Positions 34,672 to 44,862 of a stretch of 64,000 nucleotides of DNA are shown piece by piece. The notes beneath the pieces were generated by a model, which was given only the letters and a program-made list of their open reading frames with translations, searched no databases and was not told the origin of the DNA. The number at the start of each line of letters is the position of its first letter. Positions within the stretch are counted from its first letter, which is position 1. Made by a program: the position numbers and the translations under genes. The stretch lies in NCBI RefSeq assembly GCF_963678635.1, contig NC_087064.1, positions 80,199,026-80,263,025 of the forward strand. Direction: 5' to 3'. This DNA is from Symsagittifera roscoffensis. Taxonomy: Eukaryota; Xenacoelomorpha; Acoela; Convolutidae.

Positions 34672-35524
34672 ATAGTCTCGGCGCTACAGCAGGAACACAA
34701 ACTGGAGGTGTGGGTCCCGATAGCTTTCGCAATTTTTTTTCTTAACTCTCAAGAACTCTATCTGACAATAAAGAACTCTCAAGAGCTTTCTCTAACGATA
34801 TTGAATTTCTCGGATTGTTTGGTCTTGTTAGGACTCTGAAAATTATCTCCTGGGAAACACATACATTCGCGGTCCAAACAGACCAAAAAGCAGTCTCACG
34901 TCGGTCATTCTGCCATAGTGGATGCGGCCAAGTATATCTGGTGGCCCCGAATGCACCGCGACATTATCTAGTTGCACAAGGGTTACGCGCACTGTACTAA
35001 ATTTGAAAAGAACATGAATGCTCGCTTAGCTTTTTCAGTTTTAGGTAGCGTAATGAGGAAGGAGGTGCAGTTGGACTATGCGGGTTTGTTATCGGACAAC
35101 TCTGGCCAATAAAGTATTCTAGTCGCTATCGACTGATACTCAAAGTGTTCTTAGACTATGAAAACCAGAACTACGGGGGAAAAGATGATCATTTTATTCT
35201 TGAACTTGTAAATTCAGGAACATTCTATCCCAAAAGTCGCCAAACCGTGGTCAATAGTCCCAAAAGTGGTCAAATTGTGGTCAAAATTTTGACCCAAACC
35301 GTGCTCAAGCTGTGGTCAAATAAGCCCAAAGGTTTTGACGCAACAGTGGTCAAACCCTGGTCTAAAATTGGGTTTCAAAAATAAGTTAAACAGGCATTTT
35401 GTAAGGAGAGGAAAATATCCCCAAAAACTAGTCAAAAATCGTACTGTTCAGACTTTTAAATGTCGGTTGGGAGCGGCCAAGCTTAATCCTGATTTGATTG
35501 ACGTTCAGGAAAAGCTTCGTCATA
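34672..35524 (+). pseudogene. Element H RNase H and integrase remnant, left copy
   Basis: It begins in RNase H (SALQQEHKLEVWVPIAFA), continues to a TDQKAV box, then after a deletion to the integrase zinc-binding HHCC region (AAKYIWWPRMHRDI) and the first catalytic region (LDYAG). 35225-35365 is a short-period repeat around AACCGTGGTCAA. It is about 98-99% identical to 53843-54677. The match stops abruptly at 35524. Confidence 0.85.
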
Positions 35525-36926
35525 TTCAAAATGGTTTGCTATGACAGGTTTTTCTGTTTCATGTAGAGAACTTCTTTTGTGTTCAACCTAGTCTGGGAAT
35601 GGCGTGGAGATTGTGCGTGGAGGGGATGCCTGGTTACTCGGATCTGTACGTATACTTGAACATCGAGGTGGTCATTGGTCTAGTTCAATGAAGTCCTTTT
35701 CTGCGAAGTCAAGTCGTACTCTAAATCCTTTGAGTTGTGATTGTGGACGGCATATTGATTGTGGTTGGCCATTCTTTTTCGAGTGTAGTGGGGTCCTTTT
35801 GTCTTTGGATGTTCGTCTTTGGTGTTGTATGCTGATCTATATACTGCAAGGTATAATTTGCATTTTATAAAATTTTTATTAGTTCGGTGTTTTAATTATG
35901 ATTTTGGTTAGTTGTTTTCACAAAAGCTTTTTGTTTTAGTTCGGTTATTTTGAAGAGTTACTCACCCTTGAGTACCTCTTATTAAAAATAGAAGTGTGGT
36001 CACAAAGCGTGGATGTAGCGCGGTGGGTTAGGCCGGCTATAGAGCATGCTCAGGACGTCCTCTCTGGTGGGTTAGGCCAGGAGTGGGAGTATGATTTCGT
36101 GCGGTTTCTGTGAGAGGTCCTGTTATGTGATAACGTTTTATGTTGGGTTTATTGTGGTTTTTCTTATGTTTCGTTGGTTGTGTCCTTTTTTCAAAAATCA
36201 AATTGTTTTTGGTATGGGTTTGTCTTTTGACTTTTTTGTGTTTTGTTATTTCTTTCTTAGACTTTATAATAGTCTTCAAAATAATAAATTATCCAGTTTT
36301 AAACTGGGTTAATCCGGTTTGAGTACCGTTGGTTTCCTTTCCTTAGTCATGCTGTTATTCTATGATTTGTGGTGTTTAGTAAGCTGCATTGGTTAGTTTT
36401 GTTTAGTATATAATTCCTTTCCAACCGGGTTAAAGGAAAGTTTGAAACGTGTTATCGTGTGTTAGAGTTGTTGAGTGTGAAAGCTTGAAACTGAAGTTCA
36501 TTATTTAAACAATTCTTCGTGGGCGAGCTGTGCGAGTTTGGATAGAATTTTTGTGCGAGTGAGTGGAAATATCAAAAGGTTAGTACTGCATTTTCGTTTT
36601 ATCAATTTACTACATAGAATTTCAATTTTACTGCTAGTTTTTTGGGGAAAAATTAAGTTACAAATTTTCATCATTATTAGAATTACTGCTTTTAGGGAAA
36701 TAATTTATAAATTAATTTACTACATTGGTATGATTTTTATTGAATTTTTCTAGTGCAAAATATTAATAGAGTTTTGAAGAATTTGAAGAAGTTTTCTATT
36801 TTTTATTTTTCTTTTGTGTAATTTGTAGGTGATCGTGGGATGAAGACTAAAAATCTAAATAAGACATGGATAAGAATGTTTAGTATTTATTTCAAATTTA
36901 TTAGTGAAGAATATGATAAATTATAC
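35525..36926. other. Segment between H copy and element A coding region
   Basis: Plus-strand frame 35604-35870 has a CDCG..C pattern resembling the Cys/His C-terminus of LINE reverse transcriptases, so a LINE 3' fragment is possible. Near 36030 a GTGGGTTAGGCC motif occurs twice. On the minus strand a purine tract (AAGGAAAGGAAACCAA, near 36325) could be a polypurine tract of A, but no LTR follows it. The segment is otherwise unrecognised. Confidence 0.35.
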
Positions 36927-37568
36927 TTACCTGTTAGTCGTCGGGGAAAAACCGTGGGGGAAGATGTCGTGTATTATGTCGGAATTTGTTAGTAATTTTG
37001 CTACTATGCGAATGATGTTTTTAGTTTGAAGCAGTGGCCAAAGCAATTGAAGTGCTTTAATAGTTTTCAGTTCTTCAGGGCCAACTGCAAACCCATAAGG
37101 TGTGTTTTGGATGAGATTATATAATTTGTGATTGTATTTAGTGTTGTGAATGAATTCTAATATCGGGATTTCTATAGGTTGGATAAATTCATGTGGGATA
37201 AGGAAGGGTCTGGATTCTTCTGCGTTGAAGGTCTTCGTGATGGGACAAAAAATATACATTTGAGTTATGGGATCATAATTGCGAAGAATACCGTGAAGGT
37301 TAGTATCTTTGATGCAATATGTGAAGTTAAAAAAAAATGGTGATGTGTATTTAGAGTGAATAAATTGAAAACGGTGGTGTGGTTGTCTTGATGGAGTGTG
37401 TAGATCAAAATGATTTTGTATGAAGCGATAATTTGTATATGTGCGGGTTTGTTTAGTGCGTAACATAATGTCGTGTGAGCAGTGCAAATCGCGTTCTTGT
37501 GGTGCAAGGAAATTGAAGGTTAGTGAAAATAATTGAAATCTTTCTTTAAAACTTTCGTAAGCTTGCAT
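36927..37568 (-). CDS. Element A accessory ORF z
   Basis: 213 residues from an ATG, and the frame is open upstream of it to overlap the end of ORF y. Rich in Phe, His, Ile and Thr, without a recognised domain, signal peptide or clear membrane segment. It may be the continuation of ORF y after a frameshift, since the open frame starts right where ORF y stops (37643-37660). Confidence 0.55.
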   Translation of the reverse strand: MQAYESFKERFQLFSLTFNFLAPQERDLHCSHDIMLRTKQTRTYTNYRFIQNHFDLHTPSRQPHHRFQFIHSKYTSPFFFNFTYCIKDTNLHGILRNYDPITQMYIFCPITKTFNAEESRPFLIPHEFIQPIEIPILEFIHNTKYNHKLYNLIQNTPYGFAVGPEELKTIKALQLLWPLLQTKNIIRIVAKLLTNSDIIHDIFPHGFSPTTNR

Positions 37569-37642
37569 GTCGGTTAGTGCTTCAGAAATGACGTGGTCAA
37601 ATTTGCGATCAAATATATTGAGTGTAAAAACATATGGTGTTT

Positions 37643-38740
37643 TTATGAAGAATTTTCTGTGATTTGTGGGTTAGCGAAACGATCATCATCTAAAAATTGG
37701 TCTTGGTTAGCTCGGATGATGTTGTGATCGTAATATTCTAGCGTATATTCGTTAGCTCGGGGTGCAGTGTATGTTTTTAGTGACTTTTTATATCCTATAT
37801 AAGTAAATTGTCTATGTGTTAGTGGTGTGGTTAGTCGATATAGCATATTTTGATTTCTTTCTATATCGATGTGAATATTAGATAAAGGTAGGCAAAGGGG
37901 GTTAGTAAAATGATAATATGATGTCCAGTGAAGTGTAGGCATTAAAACTTGTTCATCTACAAAACTACGTGTGTCGTTAGTGTCGTTAGGGGTGTTCAAA
38001 GTATATTGTGGAAATGAAGGTAAGGTGATTGCTAAAAAATCTTTCATGTTAGTGTGATTTGGATGATTAATATATTCACGGGCTGTTCCTGGTTTTGTTG
38101 GAAATGGATGGTTTGGGAATTTTCTTTTGAAAGTGCGATAAGCTCTATTAGTGCTATTTGATGATTCGGTGGATGTGGATGATGATGCTAATGATGCGGT
38201 ATAAACTGAAGAGGGTGTAGGGGTAGGTGGGTTTGATGATTCTTTTGTGGATGAAATCTGATTTATAGTGGGGTTTTCAAGGTGGAAGGGTTGTTGTTGT
38301 AGGGTGATAAAATTATCTAGTTCTTGGGAGATTTGGGGAGTATCTGGAGAATTGGGTGATCGGTCTGAATGAAATGAAGAGTAGGTTGGGGTGACTTGTG
38401 AAGCATAAGAGGGTGTAGAAATGGATGGGAGTGGGTTATTTGGTGGGATTGGTTGAAAAGGCGGTTTTGAAAAAACTGAGGAGTTGGTTTGAAAATTATT
38501 GGATGGAGATGGTTCAGAGTCTGCAAATTCATCAGGGGTTTCAATATTTGGGTTATTGAGTTGTGAAATGGAGTATAAAACTGAGATATGAGAATTAGTG
38601 TCTGAATTCATGCCTGATGTTACATTATTGGTTGGGAAATCGGGTGGCGGGAAAGCAAAAAGTGGAATTATTGTAATTGGAGTGTTGAGGTTGGTTGGAT
38701 GGGAATTTGAGCGGTGTAGGGATCCAAGTTGTCGGCTCAT
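37643..38740 (-). CDS. Element A accessory ORF y, Ser/Pro/Thr-rich
   Basis: 365 residues. Its ATG overlaps the stop of the upstream envelope frame (ATGA), suggesting coupled translation or shared mRNA. Residues 1-210 are Pro/Ser/Thr/Asn-rich and probably disordered; the remainder is more globular. No family recognised. The product resembles the first ORF of element B (63627 onward): both have an acidic DE(F/L)xxSxPSP segment, a PFxPIPPNN-like segment and a (Q)ELDNFI-type helix in the same order. That conservation between diverged elements argues that it is a real gene. Confidence 0.65.
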   Translation of the reverse strand: MSRQLGSLHRSNSHPTNLNTPITIIPLFAFPPPDFPTNNVTSGMNSDTNSHISVLYSISQLNNPNIETPDEFADSEPSPSNNFQTNSSVFSKPPFQPIPPNNPLPSISTPSYASQVTPTYSSFHSDRSPNSPDTPQISQELDNFITLQQQPFHLENPTINQISSTKESSNPPTPTPSSVYTASLASSSTSTESSNSTNRAYRTFKRKFPNHPFPTKPGTAREYINHPNHTNMKDFLAITLPSFPQYTLNTPNDTNDTRSFVDEQVLMPTLHWTSYYHFTNPLCLPLSNIHIDIERNQNMLYRLTTPLTHRQFTYIGYKKSLKTYTAPRANEYTLEYYDHNIIRANQDQFLDDDRFANPQITENSS

Positions 38741-39850
38741 CGTGGGCTAAAAAAATTATTATTTTGAGACTGAAAAGCGGTGGTATGGGGTTGTTCTATA
38801 ATTTGTTCATATGTATTTTCATCTAGTGAATGATGTGTCATTATATGTTGAATGGGACTTTGTGATATGGTTGGTCTAAAATTCGGATTATGTGTTATTG
38901 CTAAATTTCGAAAATTTCGTGGGACTAGGGATAATGGATGGTTATGTGGTAGGGGTGGTAACTGTGGTGCTGTGGGCGTTATTTCTACATTGTTATGTTC
39001 TTCTTCATATGTGTTCTGTCTTGTTGCTATTTTTGTGTTGTATTCTTTTATTTGTGCGTCTAAAATAATTTTGTTTATTGATGATGAAAAAATTCCAAAA
39101 AATCCTGCAAATAGTATGCGTGCTACACTTGCTTGTCTATTTAATTGTGTGTGTATAGCGCATGTATTATAGATTCCTTTTAAAACTGAAAAAAGAAATC
39201 CTTTAAAGCTAAACATTGCGTATAAAATAGTTAATTTTTCTAAGATGTAATAGGGCCATCCTAGAAAATCAAGAATTTCACTTTTGAGTGTAACAAAGCT
39301 AAAAATATTAATAGGTGAGATATCTTGTGGTCGATATTTTTCACCGTTTAGATATATATAGTCTTTAATGTCTTTAAAATATCCGCTATAGTCTTGTGTA
39401 TAAGTATCTGCAAATCCTGCGGTTTCGGCAAGTTTGCGTAAGTTTTGGTCAATTGATTGTCTTTGTATAGTGTCCATTTGTGTTAATAATTCTTGGAACT
39501 GTTGTGTTCTAATGTGATGTTGGATATCGGATTTTGAATATATTCCAATTGACTGTAGGTCAATATTTGGGTTTCGAGCAATAGCTCTAATGCTTTCAGG
39601 TGAAAATTTTTTGAGTGATTGCATTAATGTGGGATATGGGGTAAGAAGGTAATATTTATCTTCATCAGGGTTCAGTTGTACTAAATTGTGGCTGTTTTTT
39701 GATCCACATGGGACTGCGGTATCCCAGAAATAGGTTCGTCTTGAAAGTGTGTCAACGAAATGTACTTTATTCTTATAAAAGATAGGGATTCTTTTATAGC
39801 ATCGTTTATCTTCAAAAACATATAGTGGTGATACTTTTTTGGTACAGGTA
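38737..39850 (-). pseudogene. Envelope-like protein, C-terminal part with membrane segments
   Basis: The frame runs from about 39850, in a different frame from the preceding env part, to TGA at 38737. It has an ectodomain with a PCGS motif and a helical region (39624-39420). A strongly hydrophobic stretch follows (about 39310-39170), then a second hydrophobic segment and a Pro/His-rich tail of about 90 residues, as expected for a fusion-type envelope anchored near its C-terminus. The ATG at 39624 is only the first Met after the frameshift. Confidence 0.65.
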
Positions 39851-39855
39851 TAGAA

Positions 39856-41385
39856 TCATAAAATGTTTCCTTCATAGTCTAAAAAATTTGATCTATTTCC
39901 TGATAGTGGTATTTTTAATACTGCTAGTGCAAGTGATTGTAGGATTTGTGTCCTTTCTAATTCGCATAGTTGGTGAAGTGTTTCTAATTCAGAGAGTGAC
40001 ATTTCTTGAAAAATTCGGCTAATTGTGTAGTCTAATTTCATATCTAGGTGAATATCATAGTGGATATTACCGAAATATGTACTATTCATTAGTGATAGTT
40101 CTTGTAAACGTGTGCTTCTAGTGTCATGGGGCTTTAGATGTCCACCAGGTTGACCTTTACTTTTTTGAAAATCAACTGGTATATATGATGTTCCTTCGTT
40201 TATAGGGTGACTTGTGGTGTATGGGTCGATTTTTACTTTTCCAGTGGTCATGTTGAATCCTTTTTCGTATTCAACTAATATTTCGGAGTATTGTGTTTTG
40301 TGAAGTGGATTTCTGTATTTACATTCAAGTTCTGTTTCTTGATATATTTGAAAACGTGTTAATTTATTTTCTATATTGTGTATGTTTCTAAAATTAGAAC
40401 TTTGTTTTCGTGATGGATTTACTTGTTCATATGGGACTGATTGTATAAAATATTTTTCGTGAAATTTTATCATACGAGCGTGTATTTTTGCTACTTGAAA
40501 TGTTGTACATGTGTCTTCGGGGAACCAAACAATTGTTGCTTGTGTTCGTGTTGTAGGGTCACAATAGCCTTGGTCGTTTTTACAAGGTAATCTAATTCCT
40601 TGATAGATCATTGTGTTGTCAGATAAATCGCGTGTGAGTTGTATTTTTTCGAGTTGTATTTTCCAATCGAAAAACATTATTTCTTGATATCCTTTATTTT
40701 TTGTGTCTGCTTTGCAGTTTGATGGGTTAATTATACCAATATGTGGTATCCAGTGTTTATCGTGTATGTCATAAGTTAATCTTCCGTGTGCGCCGTTGTA
40801 TGGGTATTTTTCATCTAATTTTATATGTCCTTGATATCTTTCAAGTTCTGCTTGATGTACAGAATCTGAAAAAACTTGGAAATATACTAACTTTCTATCT
40901 GCGTTTTTATTTCTTGTGATATTTAGTCGGAGTAACTCGTTTTTACAATCTTCGGGATTGAGATGTAAAAGTCGTTCGATATTACTCTGGTAGAATGATT
41001 CGTGGTCAAGTCGGTTTTTATTTCCATTTGAGACTTGTGAACAATGTACTTTCTTTTCGGAAAATGTTGCTGTGAATTTATATCCTATAACTGTTGTTGC
41101 TCGGGCTTTTGAATAAAGTGTCGCTATTACATTTGTAGTTTCTATAGCTTGTGGTTCTGTTTCGCATTGTGATACTTGATTTATTGCATATTTGTGTAGT
41201 GTTTTTTGTTCATTTTCTTCACAATCGTAATGTGTTACTAATAAATCTTGGGGTCCTGTGCGGGGGAAGGGTTTATGTTCTGATTGGAGATTACTAGAAA
41301 AAAGAGTTGGAGAAAAATTAATATTTTTAGAATATACATGTGTATGATAATCCTGAGTATGGGTTATAAAATGTGATGTAACCAA
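39856..41385 (-). pseudogene. Envelope-like glycoprotein ectodomain
   Basis: 509 codons. An early THYDC motif is followed by spaced cysteines (QVSQC, VHCSQVSN, EDCKN), several N-x-S/T sites and an INPSNC segment. This layout resembles envelope glycoproteins found in invertebrate retroelements and related to chuvirus-type glycoproteins; the assignment is from pattern only. The frame continues with the upstream region through a frameshift near 41350-41385 and with the downstream part through another near 39850. The precursor role would be membrane fusion and entry. Confidence 0.6.
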
Positions 41386-42477
41386 TTGTCTTTTTGGTAT
41401 ATCTGTCGTATTTGTATATTACTTCAGTTGTTATAAATGGTGGTGGTAGTGATTGAGCTGTTATATTTGGCGGGTTTAATGGGTAGGGATGTTGAGTAAT
41501 GTTGTTTAGTTTAACCGTGATTTCAAATTTTAATTGTAGACTATTTTGTTGGAGTATTTGGATGTTATGATCACGAATGTCTTCGTGGATGTCTTGTCGA
41601 TATTTTAGTCTATTGAGTGCCCAGTTGTGGAGTCGGTTACTTTCTGGGTGTTGTCCAAATAATGGTGGAGGTGCTGTGAATGTATTCCAGTCTAGTCTTA
41701 AAGGAATATTTGTTGATGATTGTTCTCGATATCTAGCGTCGAGGTTATTTGGGAAATTTAAGTTAAAAGGCGTTGGTGAAATCTGGCTTATTGATGGTGT
41801 TGATGGTAGTGATAATGTTTCTGGTAGTGATGAGGATGTTGTTGTATCCGTAGAAATATCTATTGGATCATTGATTAAATTTGGTTCACCTTGTGTGAAT
41901 GAATGTGTTGTCCAATATGGTAGTCGTGAAGTTTGGTTTGTGGGGTTAAAGGGATTTTCACGTATTTGTTCAGATGTTGGTGTTGAACCTAAGTAATCTG
42001 AGGGGAGGCTTGAGGTGCTACGTTGTGAAAGAAGCGTAGCGGTTTCTGGTAATATACCAATGGGGTTTTCTGGAGTACTTTGTGATGGGGATTGAGGTGT
42101 ATCAAAATGAACTCGGGGAGTTTGAAAATTTCTGTTTCGTCGAGGATGTATAATTTGTCTATTTATTTCGACTGTATTTTGGTTTTGACTAGGATTTCGT
42201 ATTCTACTTAATTCTTGTGGTAGTGTTGGGTATAAGTTATATGTTGGTTCGCTTAGAGGTGCTTGTCGTTGAACTGGTTCTAGTGGTTCAGATAAGCGAG
42301 CGTGTCGTTCTTCAAAGGTATATGGGTTATCTTGAAAGGAAATTCGTGTGGATGTTTGGGGGTTTTGGGTAGTTGAAGGTGGTGTTGGGTTATCTTGGGA
42401 TGATGTCGGTGAAGACTGACTGTGTGATTGTTGGTTAGCAATTTTTGATGGTTTTTTATTTATTCTTTTAGTGGAAA
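41345..42477 (-). pseudogene. Envelope-like N-terminal region, open frame without ATG
   Basis: A minus-strand frame of about 375 codons is open from 42477 to about 41345 but has no good start codon. It is Ser/Thr/Pro/Asn-rich in its first 250 residues, then more ordered (DWNTFTAPPPLFGQ region). It adjoins the end of the small membrane ORF at 42468, so a frameshift may have separated a membrane leader from it. It overlaps the next envelope frame by about 40 bp. A plus-strand open frame at 41577-41996 is its antisense. Confidence 0.55.
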
Positions 42478-42656
42478 AATTTATGTTTATTATAGTATTC
42501 TTCTAGAAAAAGAATTAGGAGGATTGTTGCTAGGGCGAATGTGATGATTGCTTTCTTTATACATTTGCATATTGTCAAGATGAGGGATGATAGAAATGTT
42601 ATAAAAATTACAAATAGTAAAAAAATATCTGTTCTACTAAAAATGGTTCGTATCAT
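42468..42656 (-). CDS. Small membrane ORF 2 of element A
   Basis: 62 residues with two closely spaced hydrophobic segments separated by a KCIKK turn. Its ATG overlaps the stop of membrane ORF 1 (ATGA). It could be a viroporin-like accessory peptide or a detached signal/leader region of the envelope gene, since the env frame opens right after it. Confidence 0.5.
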   Translation of the reverse strand: MIRTIFSRTDIFLLFVIFITFLSSLILTICKCIKKAIITFALATILLILFLEEYYNKHKFFH

Positions 42657-42883
42657 TTAGATAAGTTTTGTGAATCGTACCTGTGGATATAGTCAATAGC
42701 TTTCGAAAGTTGGAGGTATAGTTCAAATATGGAATAGAAAATTAAAAAAATTTTGCAAAAAATGATTAAGATTATTACAAACGATTCAAAAGTATCAAAA
42801 AGAAATATGATTAAAAGTTTAAATATCGTTAAAAAGTTTATGAGAATGTTAAGAATTATGTTGACTGGTCGAGAGAAAAGCAT
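42653..42883 (-). CDS. Small membrane ORF 1 of element A
   Basis: 76 residues, almost entirely hydrophobic for the first 55 (Ile, Leu, Phe), consistent with two membrane passes, then a polar tail. No known family. It follows about 600 bp of non-coding sequence after the integrase gene. This is the usual position for a spliced env mRNA leader, but no acceptor was pinned down. Confidence 0.45.
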   Translation of the reverse strand: MLFSRPVNIILNILINFLTIFKLLIIFLFDTFESFVIILIIFCKIFLIFYSIFELYLQLSKAIDYIHRYDSQNLSK

Positions 42884-43478
42884 TTAAGAAATGGCTTCTC
42901 GATCGAATATTTTTTGGTGTTTGAGGCAATTTTCAAGTGTGGTCGAATTATTTATTGGTTTTTTGACAAGTGGGTTGAGTTTTGTGAAAAACTGTTGAGG
43001 GCAAATTTTATGGTGATCGGGAGGTCTTCTTTTTCTTTATTTTTATTTGTCAAAAGATCTGGGGTATTTTTGAGATTTTTATACTTTAGGCTAATTAAAA
43101 TGGTCGTTCTTTTACTTTAGGCTAATTTAACATATTTGTTTTGGGGGGTATTTGAGGTCTGAGTTGGGGAAATATTGTTGATTTTTGGGTTATTAGATAA
43201 GGGAGGGTTATGATATTATGGTGATTTTTATTTTAGTTGTCAAGTTGGAGTGGTTTGCTTATTTTTGACCCGGAGGTCGCAAAGTTATAGTTATAGATAT
43301 GCCTGGAGTTTTAATATCGTTCGTCTAGTTGATTTGTGCTAGAGTTAGAGAAGGTGACGGATTGGATGAATCCTATTGGCTAATTATGAACTAGAGTCGC
43401 TGCGTGTTTGTCAGCATGTTATTTTGAAAAATGAAAGTTCAAAATATTTCAGAGGTGCAAAGATTATGAAATATAAAA

Positions 43479-44862
43479 TTAAAGCTGTTTTTGAAATTCG
43501 ACTTTCTTTAATATTTTAGATTGTGGGATGAATGTTTTATAGTTTTTACGTGGTTGATTTCTAAGTCGTGATGACTCTCTATGTTTTGATTTGTCGATTT
43601 GTTCTTGGGGTATTATTTTTTCTGTCAATTTTCTATTTTTTCTTTCTTTTTGAGGTATATTTTGATCTAGCTTTTTTGTATTGTTTTTTTGTTGTAGTTG
43701 ATTTTTTATTTTGATTTTCGAGATGAATGTCATGTTGTTCCTTTGTTTTATTCTCCGTATGTGGGTTATTTTGAATAATTTTTAAACCTGTGAAAGAATA
43801 TAATTGAGTTAGTTCGCGTAGTGCGTATTCTTTTGGGTAAAAAGGTAATAGATTGTTTCGATGTTGAACAATTTCTTTTTTGTCTGAGTCGGTGATTTTA
43901 CATGTGACATCAGTGGGTTTGGCAATTATTTGGTATGGTCCTTTACGAAGGGGTTGTAATTTTTTAGAAATTCCTTTTTGAGTGTTAAAATTGGGTATTA
44001 AAACAAATGTTCCAATTTTTAAATCGGAGGCAGGTGTAAAGCGTGAATTTATTTGTTCATTAATGTTTTGCCTTTGTAACAACTTTTTGTTACTTTTTGG
44101 TAAATTTCATTGTGTTTTTTATCTCTGTTTAAGATCCATTCGGTGTGTGTACCGGAGGCTAATTTAAGAATTTGTGGGTGATGAAAATGATCTTCATCGT
44201 GTGTGTGTAAAGGTAGGTTATAACAAATTGAGTCTTTATTCGGTTGACAATGACTTTGTGCATTTTTATGAGAGTTTGCTGTAAACATAATTGGTTTGCG
44301 TGGCTTTTGATTAAAAACCATTTCATATGGTGACATTCCTCGAGTTGTCGTGATTTGTGAATTATATGCTAAGGGAAATAGTTTTACATCTGCTGACCAT
44401 TCGGTGTATTTTGTATCATTTCCATTGATGATACATCTAAGATATTCTTGTAGTGAACGGTTCATACCTTCGACTAAGCCGTTTGTCCAAGGTGTGTGAG
44501 ATGTATGGTTTGTGTTTGATGTTATATAAATGACATAGTGTGATGATTTCATTATTTATGAATTCCGTACCGTTGTCTGTAACTAAAATTTCTGGTAGTC
44601 CGAATTTGGCTATCCAGTGTTCATAAAGTGTTGTGTAAGCGTAATAAGCGTTACAATGTGGTACTGGGTTAAGTGCTACATAATGAGTAAATGCGTCAAC
44701 AATTACCATAATGTAGGAGTTTCCTTCGGATGATGGTGAAATTGGTCCTTTTGTATCAAATGAAATACGGTGGTTAAAGTACAAACTTTGTCCTTTAAAG
44801 TCTTGTTTTTGTGCTATTTGTTTTTGATTTGGATAAGGTTTATTAGCTGACATACTATACAA
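43479..44862 (-). pseudogene. Integrase catalytic core and C-terminal domain, frameshifted
   Basis: Three overlapping frames. 44862-44437 has the first catalytic Asp (RISFDTKGP) and the second (VTDNGTEF). 44552-44049 has the catalytic Glu region (TPWTNGLVEGMNRSL). 44082-43633 has the C-terminal SH3-like segment (GPYQIIAKPTDVTCKI) and a Lys-rich tail. The HHCC zinc-binding part is at the end of the RT frame. Single-base frameshifts near 44840, 44490 and 44065 break it, so this copy should not yield active integrase without recoding. Confidence 0.85.

Noticed and set aside
34261-35524. Whole 1.26-kb repeat as one long LTR of element A
   Set aside because: The solo LTR at 33525 and the ATCA/ATAG duplications fix the LTR at 411 bp; the rest of the repeat is element H RNase H-integrase sequence on the opposite strand.
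41577-41996. 139-codon plus-strand frame
   Set aside because: Antisense of the env-like N-terminal region, which is open over 375 codons on the other strand.
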